A stretch of DNA of 7,384 bases from an uncultured Clostridia bacterium (GCA_946409885.1 CAMJYF010000079.1:1-7384); one strand, 5' to 3'; numbered from the stretch's first letter, positions 1-7,221 are shown. The notes: generated by a model not told the origin, from the letters alone. Numbers and translations: made by a program.

Positions 1-1
1 G

Positions 2-988
2 CTGTATCTGGACGAGATCCAGTACTTCAACAAAAAGCAGCAGCAGTCCCTGCTGCAGTATATTGAAAACGGGGATATCACACTGATCGCCTCCACTACG
101 GAAAATCCCTATTTTTACATCTATTCCGCCGTGCTCAGCCGGTCCACCGTCTTTGAGTTCAAGGCGGTGGAGCCCAATGACGCCGCCGTCGGCGTCCGGC
201 GCGGGTTTGACTTCCTTTCGCAGGAAAACGGGGAGCATTACAATCCGGAGGAGGGCGTCTGCGAATACATCTCCGAGGTCTGCGGCGGCGATATGCGCAA
301 GGCGCTCAACATTGTGGAGCTGTGTATGCTGGGCGCGCCACGGGGCAAGGAGACAGGCGCCGTGCCCATCACTATGGAGACGGCAAAGGCCGTCTGCGCC
401 AGAAGCGGTATGCACTATGACCGCAAGGGGGACGAGTATTACGATATGCTTTCCGCCTTTCAGAAGTCCATGCGGGGGTCCGATCCGGACGCCGCCATCC
501 ACTACCTGGCGCGGATCCTGGAGGCGGGCGATCTGGCGTCCGCCGCGCGGCGGCTGTTGGTGTGCGCCAACGAGGACGTGGGGCTGGCCTACCCCATGAT
601 CATCCCCATCGTCAAGGCGGCGGTGGATACCGCCTTTCAGGTGGGGCTGCCGGAGGCGCGCATCCCGCTGGCCAACGCGGTGATCCTTGTGTGCAATTCC
701 CCCAAATCCAATTCCGCCTATATGGCCATCAACCGGGCCATGGAGGACGTGGCCAACGGCAAGGCGGGCCCTGTGCCCCGCCAGCTGCAGAACAAGCACT
801 TCGACGGGGAGGACGCCGCCGTAAAGGGCCAGTTCTACAAATACCCCCACGATTATCCCCACCACTGGACGCCGCAGCAGTATTTGCCGGACGCGCTGAA
901 GGATACGGTTTACTACACCTTCGGCGACAACAAAAACGAATCCGCCGCCAGGGAGTATTGGGAAAAAATCAAGGGCGGCAAAAAGTGA
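2..988 (+). CDS. rarA: RarA/MgsA replication-associated recombination ATPase (partial, N-terminus missing)
   Basis: The open frame enters from the left edge and encodes 328 residues to a TGA stop. It is an AAA+ ATPase of the RarA/MgsA (WHIP/Mgs1) family, which acts in the cytoplasm at stalled replication forks and on single-stranded DNA gaps. The fragment begins in Walker B (LYLDEI, fragment residues 1-6), followed by sensor 1 (STTENP, residues 31-36) and the arginine finger (LSR, residues 45-47). The helical lid and the family's C-terminal tetramerisation region follow, with motifs such as RKGDEYYDML, ANEDVGLAYP and KYPHDYPHHW. Family members are about 420-450 residues, so roughly 100-115 residues including Walker A lie outside the window. 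The usual histidine after DEI is glutamine here. An internal ATG at 131 lies after Walker B and is not the start. The gene converges on the - strand exoprotein gene. No frameshift is seen. Confidence 0.95.
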   Translation: MYLDEIQYFNKKQQQSLLQYIENGDITLIASTTENPYFYIYSAVLSRSTVFEFKAVEPNDAAVGVRRGFDFLSQENGEHYNPEEGVCEYISEVCGGDMRKALNIVELCMLGAPRGKETGAVPITMETAKAVCARSGMHYDRKGDEYYDMLSAFQKSMRGSDPDAAIHYLARILEAGDLASAARRLLVCANEDVGLAYPMIIPIVKAAVDTAFQVGLPEARIPLANAVILVCNSPKSNSAYMAINRAMEDVANGKAGPVPRQLQNKHFDGEDAAVKGQFYKYPHDYPHHWTPQQYLPDALKDTVYYTFGDNKNESAAREYWEKIKGGKK

Positions 989-1020
989 AAGAGGGATTTT
1001 GCCGTCTGGTAACACCCTGT

Positions 1021-1052
1021 AAAAAAAGCGCCTCCGCCGTTGGGCGGAGGCG
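1021..1052 (-). terminator. Intrinsic terminator between convergent genes
   Basis: A perfect 10-bp GC-rich stem (1029-1038 with 1043-1052) closes a GTTG loop. Read on the - strand, the stem is followed after one base by seven consecutive T (the A-run at 1021-1027), which makes a textbook Rho-independent terminator about 25 bases past the exoprotein stop codon. Read on the + strand, the stem is followed only by TTCGTATT, so it would be a weaker terminator for rarA, whose stop is about 40 bases upstream. It may work in both directions. Confidence 0.9.
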
Positions 1053-1076
1053 TTCGTATTGGTTACTGCCGCTTCA

Positions 1077-3227
1077 TTACGCGCGATCGCTGACGATCGG
1101 GTTGTAGATGAAGGAGGTGTAATCGGTGGTGTCCACTCTCTCAAGGATCGCGTCGCCGGTCTTCCACAGTCTGGAGGAGATGGCCAGACCGTTGATGCGG
1201 CCGTCCATGGCGAAGCGGTAACCAACCGTCTGCTTCACGGAATCCAGCTTGTTGGTATCCTTTGCGATCACGGCGTCAACAGAGCAGCCGGTATAGGTAA
1301 GCGCGAATTTGGAAAGGCTGTTGCTCTCGCGGGTGCTGTTCCACCAGCTGTTGCCCTTGAAGGAATCGGCAAAGAAGTCCGTGGTCTTCGCGGGGACGAT
1401 CTTGCGGGTATCCGCGTTGGCCTTGTCCGCTTCATCCTTCAGCGTGATGTTGATCCTGTACTTGCCGTCTCTGTCCAGCGTGCAGGTGGCGCTGGCGACG
1501 TTTTTGATGGAAATCAGCGAGCAGGGATACAGATTATTGCGGGCGTCCGCCGTATCGCGGGCGTAGGTCTTGCTGCCCTTGTCGGCGCCCTTGGAGGCGA
1601 GGGTGCTGCGGAACGTCAGCTCGGCGGCGGCGCACATATCGTCCTTGGTCACCTTGCTGGACTGGGTCTTGGTATAACCGGCGCTGAAGGCGTTGGCGGT
1701 ATCCAGCGCCTTGGTATAGGCCATCAGGATCTCCAGCTTGGAGACGGGCATGTACAGCAGATCTTCGGGGGTGTAGGCCTCCAGACTGACAGCGATGCGG
1801 AGGATCGTTCTGGCGTCGTCGGAACCCACCTGACCGTCGCCGTTCAGGTCGGCGGCGTGCACGTATTTGGAATCGGTGTTGAAATCAAGACCAACGGAAA
1901 GGCGAAGGGCCAGACGGGCGTCTTCGGGCTCAACCGCGCCGTTGCCGTCCACGTCGGCCAGCTTGGGCATTTCAACGGAATCGATGCCGGCCGCTTTCAG
2001 CGCGTCGGCGGAAGCCGTGCCGCCGTAGGTGTAGATCTTGGGCATATAGGTCTCGCCGTCGGGATTGGCCAGCACGAAGCAATCCTTGCCGAAATCCGTG
2101 ACGGAGGCGGGCACGAAGATGGAGGAGACCACCCAGGTGTAGCCGTCGGAATCATTGGTGGTATAGCAGCCCTTGAAGCAGTCGGCGCCGATGGCGGTGA
2201 CCGTGTTGGGGATGTTCACCGCGGAGTCGCTGCCCAGGTATTCCACCAGGGTGGTGCCGACGGTGAAGAAATCGCCTTCAAAGTTGTTGTAATAGGCGGT
2301 GTTGTCGAAAATGCCGGTGCCGAAGCTCTTGATCTCGCCGAAGGTGGCAAAGTTGATGTTCTCCAGATTGATACAATCCTTGAAAGCGTTGTCGCGGATC
2401 GTATCCACGTAGCGGGAGAGGTTGACCGTTCTCAGGGTCTTGTTGCCGGCGAACGCGCCGCTGCCGATGACAGTCACGTTTTCGGGGATGGTGACGGTCT
2501 CGTCGTTGCCCTTGTAGTAGACCAGCGTGGTGCCGTTCATGATGAAGTCAACGGGGTAATCCCTGACATAGGCGGAGTTCTTCAGATTGTTGGCGCCGTC
2601 GATTTTGGCGTCCGCCTTGGCGATCACCAGCTCCGACAGGTTGATGGCGCAGTCGAGCGCTTCCTCGCCGAAGGCGATATCGCCGTTGAAGGTGATCTTT
2701 TTCAGGCTGGTGCAGCCGCAGAAGGCTTTGACGCCGATGGCGGCGTCGCCCTCAAAGACGACCTCCTCCAGCTTGGGGCAGCCCGCGAAGGCGCCGTCGC
2801 CCAGTACGGCGTTGCCCTTAAAGGTCGCCTTTTTCAGCTCGGGCAGGTTGGCGAACGCGTTCTTGCCGATAGCGGAGATGCCGTCCGCTACCGTCAGTTC
2901 CTTGACGGTGTTGAGGAATCCTCTGGCCTTGTCGTTGACCTTTGCGCTGCTGACGTTGAACGCGTCGTCGGCCACGCCGATAAATTTGTATTCCACGATT
3001 TTGGAGGTGCCGTCGGGCAGTTCCGCCAGGGCCTTCAGCGTGGGCGCCAGGTCAAGAACGTCTTTTTCGCCCGCATCCGGTTTGTAACCGGTGATCAGTT
3101 TTTCCAGGCCTTCCGAGTTGGTGTCGTAATCCTGGTTTTTCGCGGCGGCAAAACCGGTCGCCGCCAGCGACAGGACCATCATCACCGCAAGAATCACGGA
3201 GATGGCTCTTTTGATTGACGATTTCAT
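1077..3227 (-). CDS. Secreted BspA-type leucine-rich-repeat protein with internal type I dockerin
   Basis: The protein has 716 residues and carries a Sec signal peptide (positive MKSSIKR, hydrophobic residues 8-23, cleavage likely after GFA or AAA at 27-29). Residues about 108-385 hold LRR_5/BspA-like repeats of the form IG..AF.GC..L..V.F. Residues 424-483 form a type I dockerin with two complete calcium loops (DVDGNGAVEPED at 425-436 and DLNGDGQVGSDD at 460-471), each followed by AR..LR..V.L. Residues about 484-716 match nothing I recognise. They look mixed alpha then beta, with four cysteines (532, 569, 582, 648). No LPXTG motif, C-terminal membrane anchor or lipobox is visible, so retention would have to be through dockerin-cohesin binding, or the protein is released. 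The ATG at 3227 is chosen because AGGAGG lies 6 bases upstream and the signal peptide starts there. An in-frame ATG at 3296 falls inside the -10 box and would not be transcribed. The ligand and any enzymatic role are unknown. Confidence 0.9.
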   Translation of the reverse strand: MKSSIKRAISVILAVMMVLSLAATGFAAAKNQDYDTNSEGLEKLITGYKPDAGEKDVLDLAPTLKALAELPDGTSKIVEYKFIGVADDAFNVSSAKVNDKARGFLNTVKELTVADGISAIGKNAFANLPELKKATFKGNAVLGDGAFAGCPKLEEVVFEGDAAIGVKAFCGCTSLKKITFNGDIAFGEEALDCAINLSELVIAKADAKIDGANNLKNSAYVRDYPVDFIMNGTTLVYYKGNDETVTIPENVTVIGSGAFAGNKTLRTVNLSRYVDTIRDNAFKDCINLENINFATFGEIKSFGTGIFDNTAYYNNFEGDFFTVGTTLVEYLGSDSAVNIPNTVTAIGADCFKGCYTTNDSDGYTWVVSSIFVPASVTDFGKDCFVLANPDGETYMPKIYTYGGTASADALKAAGIDSVEMPKLADVDGNGAVEPEDARLALRLSVGLDFNTDSKYVHAADLNGDGQVGSDDARTILRIAVSLEAYTPEDLLYMPVSKLEILMAYTKALDTANAFSAGYTKTQSSKVTKDDMCAAAELTFRSTLASKGADKGSKTYARDTADARNNLYPCSLISIKNVASATCTLDRDGKYRINITLKDEADKANADTRKIVPAKTTDFFADSFKGNSWWNSTRESNSLSKFALTYTGCSVDAVIAKDTNKLDSVKQTVGYRFAMDGRINGLAISSRLWKTGDAILERVDTTDYTSFIYNPIVSDRA

Positions 3228-3233
3228 AAAAAT

Positions 3234-3239
3234 CCTCCT
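3234..3239 (-). promoter_or_regulatory. Ribosome binding site of the LRR-dockerin gene
   Basis: AGGAGG on the - strand, 6 bases before the ATG at 3227. It is the full anti-16S core at good spacing and fixes the start codon, excluding the 23-residue longer reading that begins at 3296. Confidence 0.88.
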
Positions 3240-3263
3240 GCTCTTTTGCACACGGTAGTCTGA

Positions 3264-3287
3264 TACATATGGAAAAATGCATATGTA
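3264..3287 (-). repeat. Inverted repeat in the 5' leader of the LRR-dockerin gene
   Basis: Perfect 8-bp arms, TACATATG (3264-3271) and CATATGTA (3280-3287), flank an 8-base spacer. The expected transcription start of the - strand promoter is near 3288, so the repeat would sit at the very 5' end of the mRNA. It could be an operator for a dimeric regulator that covers the start site, or a 5'-terminal hairpin that stabilises the message. The arms are AT-rich, so as an RNA stem it would be only moderately stable. Its function is inferred from position only. Confidence 0.6.
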
Positions 3288-3294
3288 CCATCTC

Positions 3295-3323
3295 ATTATA
3301 ACCTAAGGTTTTGTGGATGTCAA
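3295..3323 (-). promoter_or_regulatory. Perfect-consensus sigma-A promoter of the LRR-dockerin gene
   Basis: On the - strand TTGACA (3323-3318) is followed by exactly 17 bases and then TATAAT (3300-3295), matching all twelve consensus positions. The predicted start near 3288 gives a leader of about 61 bases. The region upstream of the -35 box (3324-3345) is A/T-rich and could act as an UP element. The spacer contains the 11-bp dyad AACCTAAGGTT (3300-3310), a possible operator. A promoter this strong suggests high expression, or a need for repression. Confidence 0.88.
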
Positions 3324-3328
3324 TAAAA

Positions 3329-3361
3329 TCTGAAAAATATTATGCCGGATTCTGAAAAATA
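3329..3361. repeat. 11-bp direct repeat in the divergent control region
   Basis: TCTGAAAAATA occurs at 3329-3339 and again at 3351-3361, with start points 22 bp apart, about two helical turns. The pair lies between the two divergent -35 boxes, just upstream of the exoprotein promoter. It could be a pair of regulator sites on one DNA face or phased A-tract DNA. In an AT-rich region part of the similarity may be chance. Confidence 0.45.
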
Positions 3362-3377
3362 AATATAAGTTTTACGG

Positions 3378-3406
3378 TTGTTTTTTGTGTCGGACTATGG
3401 TACAAT
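3378..3406 (+). promoter_or_regulatory. Probable extended -10 promoter of the ABC exporter genes
   Basis: TTGTTT (3378-3383), a 17-base spacer and TACAAT (3401-3406), with a TGG extension directly before the -10 box. The -35 matches consensus at only three positions, but the extended -10 compensates. The predicted start near 3413 leaves a leader of about 35 bases before the ABC ATG. It faces away from the exoprotein promoter. Confidence 0.6.
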
Positions 3407-3437
3407 ATTGTCTGCTTTTCATTTTTAAATACATTTC

Positions 3438-3443
3438 AGGGGG
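3438..3443 (+). promoter_or_regulatory. Ribosome binding site of the first ABC gene
   Basis: AGGGGG, 4 bases before the ATG at 3448. It selects this ATG over an upstream in-frame TTG at 3385 that overlaps the promoter and would add 21 residues absent from the usual family N-terminus. Confidence 0.7.
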
Positions 3444-3447
3444 CTTT

Positions 3448-5322
3448 ATGAAAAAGGTTCTCAGTCTCTTAAAACCGCACCGGGCGCCGCTGGTCTTTTC
3501 CATCATCTTCGCCACGGTGAACACGGTGATGCAGCTGCTGCTGCCCGCCTATACCAAGGATATCCAGACCTCCATCGTCAACTACGATATGGCGGGCATC
3601 TGGCGCTTCGGCGGAAAGATGATGGCGTTCACCATGATCGGCATCATCACCTCCATCGCCAACACCTATTTCTCCACAAAGACCTCCGTGGGGTATTCCA
3701 TCACCCTGCGCAACTTTATTTTCGGAAAGGTGTCGCACCTGTCCCAGAGCGATATCGACAAAATCGGCGTGTCCTCGCTGGTGACGCGCACCACCAACGA
3801 TATCAACCGGGTGCACGATATCGTGCTGTCCACGCTCAAATCGCTGGTGCCCATCCCCATCATGCTGGTGGGCGGGCTGGTGATGGCCTTCCGCACCAAC
3901 CCGGAGGTGCTGAAGATCGCCCTGTGGATCATCCCCGTCCTGCTGGTGATCATCGGCGCCCTGATGGCGGTCATCATGCCCATGTATTCCAAAATGCAGA
4001 AGCTGGTGGACAAGGTCAACCAGATCCTGCGGGAAAAGATCAGCGGTATCCGCGTGATCCGCGCCTTCAACCGCACCCGGTACGAGGACGAGCGCTTTGC
4101 CGTCACCAACAAAAAACTGACCGGCATCTCTTTAAAGGCCAGCCGCATCATGGCGGGCCTGATGCCCTTCCTGACCGTGGTGATGTACTCGCTGATCTGC
4201 ATCGTCATCTACGTCAGCATCATCCACGTCAACGATCTCGATCCGGTGCGCAACAGCCGGGAGATCACCGAGACCATCCCCAAACTGAACGCCTTCATCG
4301 CGTACTTCTCCCTGATCCTTTCCTCGGTCATGTCGGTCATTTCCATCATCGCCTCCATCCCGCAGGCGCTCATCTCCGGCCGGCGCGTCAAGGCCATTAT
4401 GGACGCCGTTCCGGAGATCGCGGAGCCGGAAACGCCGGTAACGCCGGAGGAGGCCCACCGGGGCGAGGTGGAGTTCCGCGGCGTCTCTTTCCGGTACAAA
4501 CCGGTACAGAAGGAAGAAAAGAAGAAGCGCCGGGGCAAAAAGAAGGAGGCGGAAGCGCCTGCCGCGCCGGAAAAGCCCTTTGAACTGAAGGACGTCAGCT
4601 TCGTCTCCCATCCGGGCGAAATGACCGCCATCATCGGCGTCACCGGCTCCGGCAAAACCACCCTGATGAACCTGATCCCCCGCCTGTACGACGTGACGGA
4701 GGGGGAGGTCCGCGTGGCGGGCGTGGACGTGCGGCAGCTTTCGTCGGACGAGATCGAAAAGCGCATCGCCGTCATCCCCCAGCAGGCGTTCCTGTTCAGC
4801 GGCACCATTGCCGATAACGTCCGCTACGGCAACGCGCAGGCTTCGGACGCGGAGGTCTGGCGCGCCATTGAGATCGCCCAGGCCAAGTCCTTCGTTTCCG
4901 CCATGCCGGAGGGCATTGAAAGCTTTGTCTCCCAGGCGGGCAAAAACTACTCCGGCGGGCAGAAGCAGCGGCTGGCCATCGCCCGGGCTATTGTAAAAGG
5001 GGCGGAGATCATGCTGTTCGATGACAGCTTCTCCGCGCTGGATCTGGCCACGGACGCCCGGCTGCGGGCTTCGCTGAAAGAGAATCTGACCGATACCGAT
5101 ATCATCATCGTCGCCCAGCGGGTGGGCACCGTCATCAACGCCGACCGCATCATCGTGCTGGATAACGGCTGTGTGGTGGGCCAGGGGACCCATCAGGAGC
5201 TGCTGAAGACCTGCGACCTCTACCGGGAGATCGTGGTCACCCAGATGTCCGAGGAGGCGCTGGAGGAGGCCGGCGACGGACCGGCCGCGGCGGACGGAAA
5301 GGAGGCGGAAGACAATGCGTAA
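3448..5322 (+). CDS. ABC exporter half-transporter, degenerate-site subunit (heterodimeric multidrug/lipid type)
   Basis: The protein has 624 residues: a six-helix ABC exporter domain (helices near 14-36, 55-73, 128-148, 155-178, 240-260 and 284-308), then a nucleotide-binding domain from about residue 340. Visible motifs are A-loop Tyr350, Walker A GVTGSGKT (397-404), Q-loop Gln445, signature YSGGQ (501-505) and Walker B IMLFDD (521-526). Asp526 replaces the catalytic glutamate and Gln557 replaces the switch histidine. These changes are typical of the non-hydrolysing partner of Firmicutes/Thermotoga heterodimers such as TM287/288 or BmrCD. A lysine/glutamate-rich, then Ala/Pro-rich, insertion follows the A-loop (about 353-377), and an acidic tail (about 600-624) ends the protein. 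The loop between helices 5 and 6 (about 260-280) looks somewhat long. There is no C39 peptidase domain, so bacteriocin maturation is unlikely. The substrate cannot be told. It overlaps the partner gene by 8 bases. Confidence 0.93.
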   Translation: MKKVLSLLKPHRAPLVFSIIFATVNTVMQLLLPAYTKDIQTSIVNYDMAGIWRFGGKMMAFTMIGIITSIANTYFSTKTSVGYSITLRNFIFGKVSHLSQSDIDKIGVSSLVTRTTNDINRVHDIVLSTLKSLVPIPIMLVGGLVMAFRTNPEVLKIALWIIPVLLVIIGALMAVIMPMYSKMQKLVDKVNQILREKISGIRVIRAFNRTRYEDERFAVTNKKLTGISLKASRIMAGLMPFLTVVMYSLICIVIYVSIIHVNDLDPVRNSREITETIPKLNAFIAYFSLILSSVMSVISIIASIPQALISGRRVKAIMDAVPEIAEPETPVTPEEAHRGEVEFRGVSFRYKPVQKEEKKKRRGKKKEAEAPAAPEKPFELKDVSFVSHPGEMTAIIGVTGSGKTTLMNLIPRLYDVTEGEVRVAGVDVRQLSSDEIEKRIAVIPQQAFLFSGTIADNVRYGNAQASDAEVWRAIEIAQAKSFVSAMPEGIESFVSQAGKNYSGGQKQRLAIARAIVKGAEIMLFDDSFSALDLATDARLRASLKENLTDTDIIIVAQRVGTVINADRIIVLDNGCVVGQGTHQELLKTCDLYREIVVTQMSEEALEEAGDGPAAADGKEAEDNA

Positions 5323-7204
5323 GAACAAAGCGCTTTCCGTGGCGGATCAGACCTACGAAAGCCGCTATTCCGCTTACCGCAAGGAGCGCAAGGACGAGCA
5401 GAAGCCCGAAAACGCCAGAAGGACCGTCGTCCGCTTCTTCCTGCTCATCCGGCCACACGCCTTTGCCATGGCGGTGGTGGTGCTGATGGCCATGGCCACC
5501 ACCGTGTGCAACGTGATCGCGCCCCAGTATATGGGCGACGTGATCGATATCATTCAAAAGCGGCTGGAGGAGCGAGTGGCCACCGGCGCGGCGTTCGATT
5601 TCTCCGCCACCTACCAGAAGCTGATCATGCTGGCCGTGCTGTACGGGCTTTCGAGCCTGTTTTCCTTCGTGCAGGAGTTCGTTTCCGCGGGGGTGTCCCA
5701 GCGGCTGGTCTGCACCCTGCGCGAGCAGCTGAACGGCAAGCTCTCCCGCCTGCCCCTCAGCTATTTTGACAGGCAGACCAAGGGGCAGGTCATCTCCAAG
5801 ATGATCAACGATATCCAGAACGTCAGCTCCAGCGTGCAGTCCAGCATCCTCACGGTGATGACCAGCGCCATTCAGGTGGTGGGCAGCTTTATTATGCTGA
5901 TGAGCACCCGCAGCTACTGGATGGTGCTGGTGGCCGTCGGCCTGGCGCCGGTATCGGGGCTGCTTTCGTACCGGGTCTCCCGCATTTCCAAAAAATGGTT
6001 CCGCCGCTACTGGGATATCATGGGCGACATGAACGGCCATATCGAGGAGATGTACGCCGGCCACACCATCGTGCGCATTTTCGGCCACGAGGATGCCTCC
6101 ATCGCGGAGTTCGCCGATATCACCCAGCGGCTGGGGCACACCAGTTTTGTGGCGCATATGATCTCCGGCCTGCTGAACCCGGCCCTCACGCTCATCAAAA
6201 ACATCAACTACGTTTCCCTGTGCATCCTGGGCGGGTATCTCTACGTCAACGCGAAAAGCGGCGCCGGCATCGGGGGCCTCGGCTCCATCACCAAATTCCT
6301 GACCTATTCGGGCAATTTCTCCCAGCCCATCATCAATCTGTCCACCATCATCAACAATATCCAGTCCTCGCTGGCCTCGGCGGAGCGGGTGTTCAACCTG
6401 CTGGACGAGCCGGAGGAGGCCCCTGACTGCACGGACAACGAGCCGGAGGGGACCGCGAAGGGCCTGGTGGAATTCCAGCACGTGGCCTTCCGGTACAAGG
6501 AGGAGATCCCGCTGATCGACGACCTGTCGCTGACGGCAAAGCCCGGCAGCGTCACCGCCATCGTGGGTCCCACCGGCGCGGGCAAGACCACCATCGTCAA
6601 CCTGCTGATGCGCTTTTACGACGTGAACGCCGGGCGGATCCTGCTGGACGGTACGGATATCACCACCATGTCCCGGGACGCGCTGCGGGCCAACTTCGGC
6701 ATGGTGCTGCAGGATACCTGGCTGTTCCAGGGCACCATAAAAGAAAACATTCGCTACGGCAACGCGGAGGCCACGGACGAGCAGATCGAGGCCGCCGCCA
6801 AGGCCGCCCACATCTACGACTACATCATGAGCCTGCCCAAGGGCTTTGATACGGAGCTGACCGAGGACGCGGCCAACATCTCCCAGGGCCAGCGGCAGCT
6901 GATCACCATCGCCCGGGCCATCGTGGCAAATCCCGCGGTGCTGATCCTGGACGAGGCCACCAGCTCTGTGGATACCAAAACGGAACAGCAGATCCAGAAC
7001 GCCATGAACACCCTGATGGCGGGCCGCACCAGCTTTGTCATCGCCCACCGGCTTTCCACCATCAAGAACGCCGACAATATCCTTGTCATGAAAAAGGGCG
7101 CCATTGTGGAGCAGGGCACCCACGAAGCGCTGCTGGCCGCCGACGGCTTCTACGCGCTGCTGTACAATTCCCAGTATACCGACGGCATTCCGCCGGAGGA
7201 TTAA
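5315..7204 (+). CDS. ABC exporter half-transporter, catalytically competent subunit (heterodimeric multidrug/lipid type)
   Basis: The protein has 629 residues. A charged cytoplasmic N-terminus of about 40 residues precedes six membrane helices (near 47-69, 102-124, 175-197, 201-220, 285-309 and 325-350) and a nucleotide-binding domain from about residue 384. Motifs are A-loop Tyr394, Walker A GPTGAGKT (418-425), Q-loop Gln466, signature ISQGQ (522-526, with Gln for the usual first Gly), Walker B VLILDE with catalytic Glu547, D-loop SSVD and switch His578. Its own Walker B and switch are intact while its signature is degenerate, complementary to the upstream subunit. The heterodimer should therefore have one consensus and one degenerate ATP site. 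Its ATG lies inside the end of the first gene, with AAAGGAGG (5298-5305) 9 bases upstream, so translation is probably coupled. It is probably a drug, lipid or peptide exporter at the cytoplasmic membrane; the substrate is unknown. Confidence 0.94.
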   Translation: MRKNKALSVADQTYESRYSAYRKERKDEQKPENARRTVVRFFLLIRPHAFAMAVVVLMAMATTVCNVIAPQYMGDVIDIIQKRLEERVATGAAFDFSATYQKLIMLAVLYGLSSLFSFVQEFVSAGVSQRLVCTLREQLNGKLSRLPLSYFDRQTKGQVISKMINDIQNVSSSVQSSILTVMTSAIQVVGSFIMLMSTRSYWMVLVAVGLAPVSGLLSYRVSRISKKWFRRYWDIMGDMNGHIEEMYAGHTIVRIFGHEDASIAEFADITQRLGHTSFVAHMISGLLNPALTLIKNINYVSLCILGGYLYVNAKSGAGIGGLGSITKFLTYSGNFSQPIINLSTIINNIQSSLASAERVFNLLDEPEEAPDCTDNEPEGTAKGLVEFQHVAFRYKEEIPLIDDLSLTAKPGSVTAIVGPTGAGKTTIVNLLMRFYDVNAGRILLDGTDITTMSRDALRANFGMVLQDTWLFQGTIKENIRYGNAEATDEQIEAAAKAAHIYDYIMSLPKGFDTELTEDAANISQGQRQLITIARAIVANPAVLILDEATSSVDTKTEQQIQNAMNTLMAGRTSFVIAHRLSTIKNADNILVMKKGAIVEQGTHEALLAADGFYALLYNSQYTDGIPPED

Positions 7205-7221
7205 GCGCGGCAAAGCCGCGC
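7205..7221 (+). other. GC-rich hairpin directly after the ABC operon
   Basis: A perfect 7-bp stem, GCGCGGC (7205-7211) with GCCGCGC (7215-7221), closes an AAA loop and starts at the base after the TAA stop. No T-tract follows, so it is not a classical intrinsic terminator. It may protect the mRNA 3' end or act with the structure downstream. Confidence 0.6.

Noticed and set aside
1059..3218. 719-codon open frame on the + strand, opposite the exoprotein gene
   Set aside because: It has no ribosome binding site and its translation is a low-complexity Gly/Val/Asp-rich product typical of a GC-rich antisense frame. The - strand has a promoter, RBS, signal peptide and recognisable domains.
3225..3296. 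Alternative ATG at 3296 adding 23 residues to the exoprotein
   Set aside because: That ATG overlaps the TATAAT box, so it would precede the transcription start. It has no RBS, and the added residues would precede a perfect signal peptide.
4132..5328. 398-codon open frame on the - strand, opposite the first ABC gene
   Set aside because: It is an antisense shadow with composition bias and no domain signature. The + strand motifs are complete.
3448..7204. Bacteriocin or secreted-peptide export cassette
   Set aside because: Neither ABC subunit carries a C39 peptidase domain, and I found no small leader-peptide gene next to them in the window.
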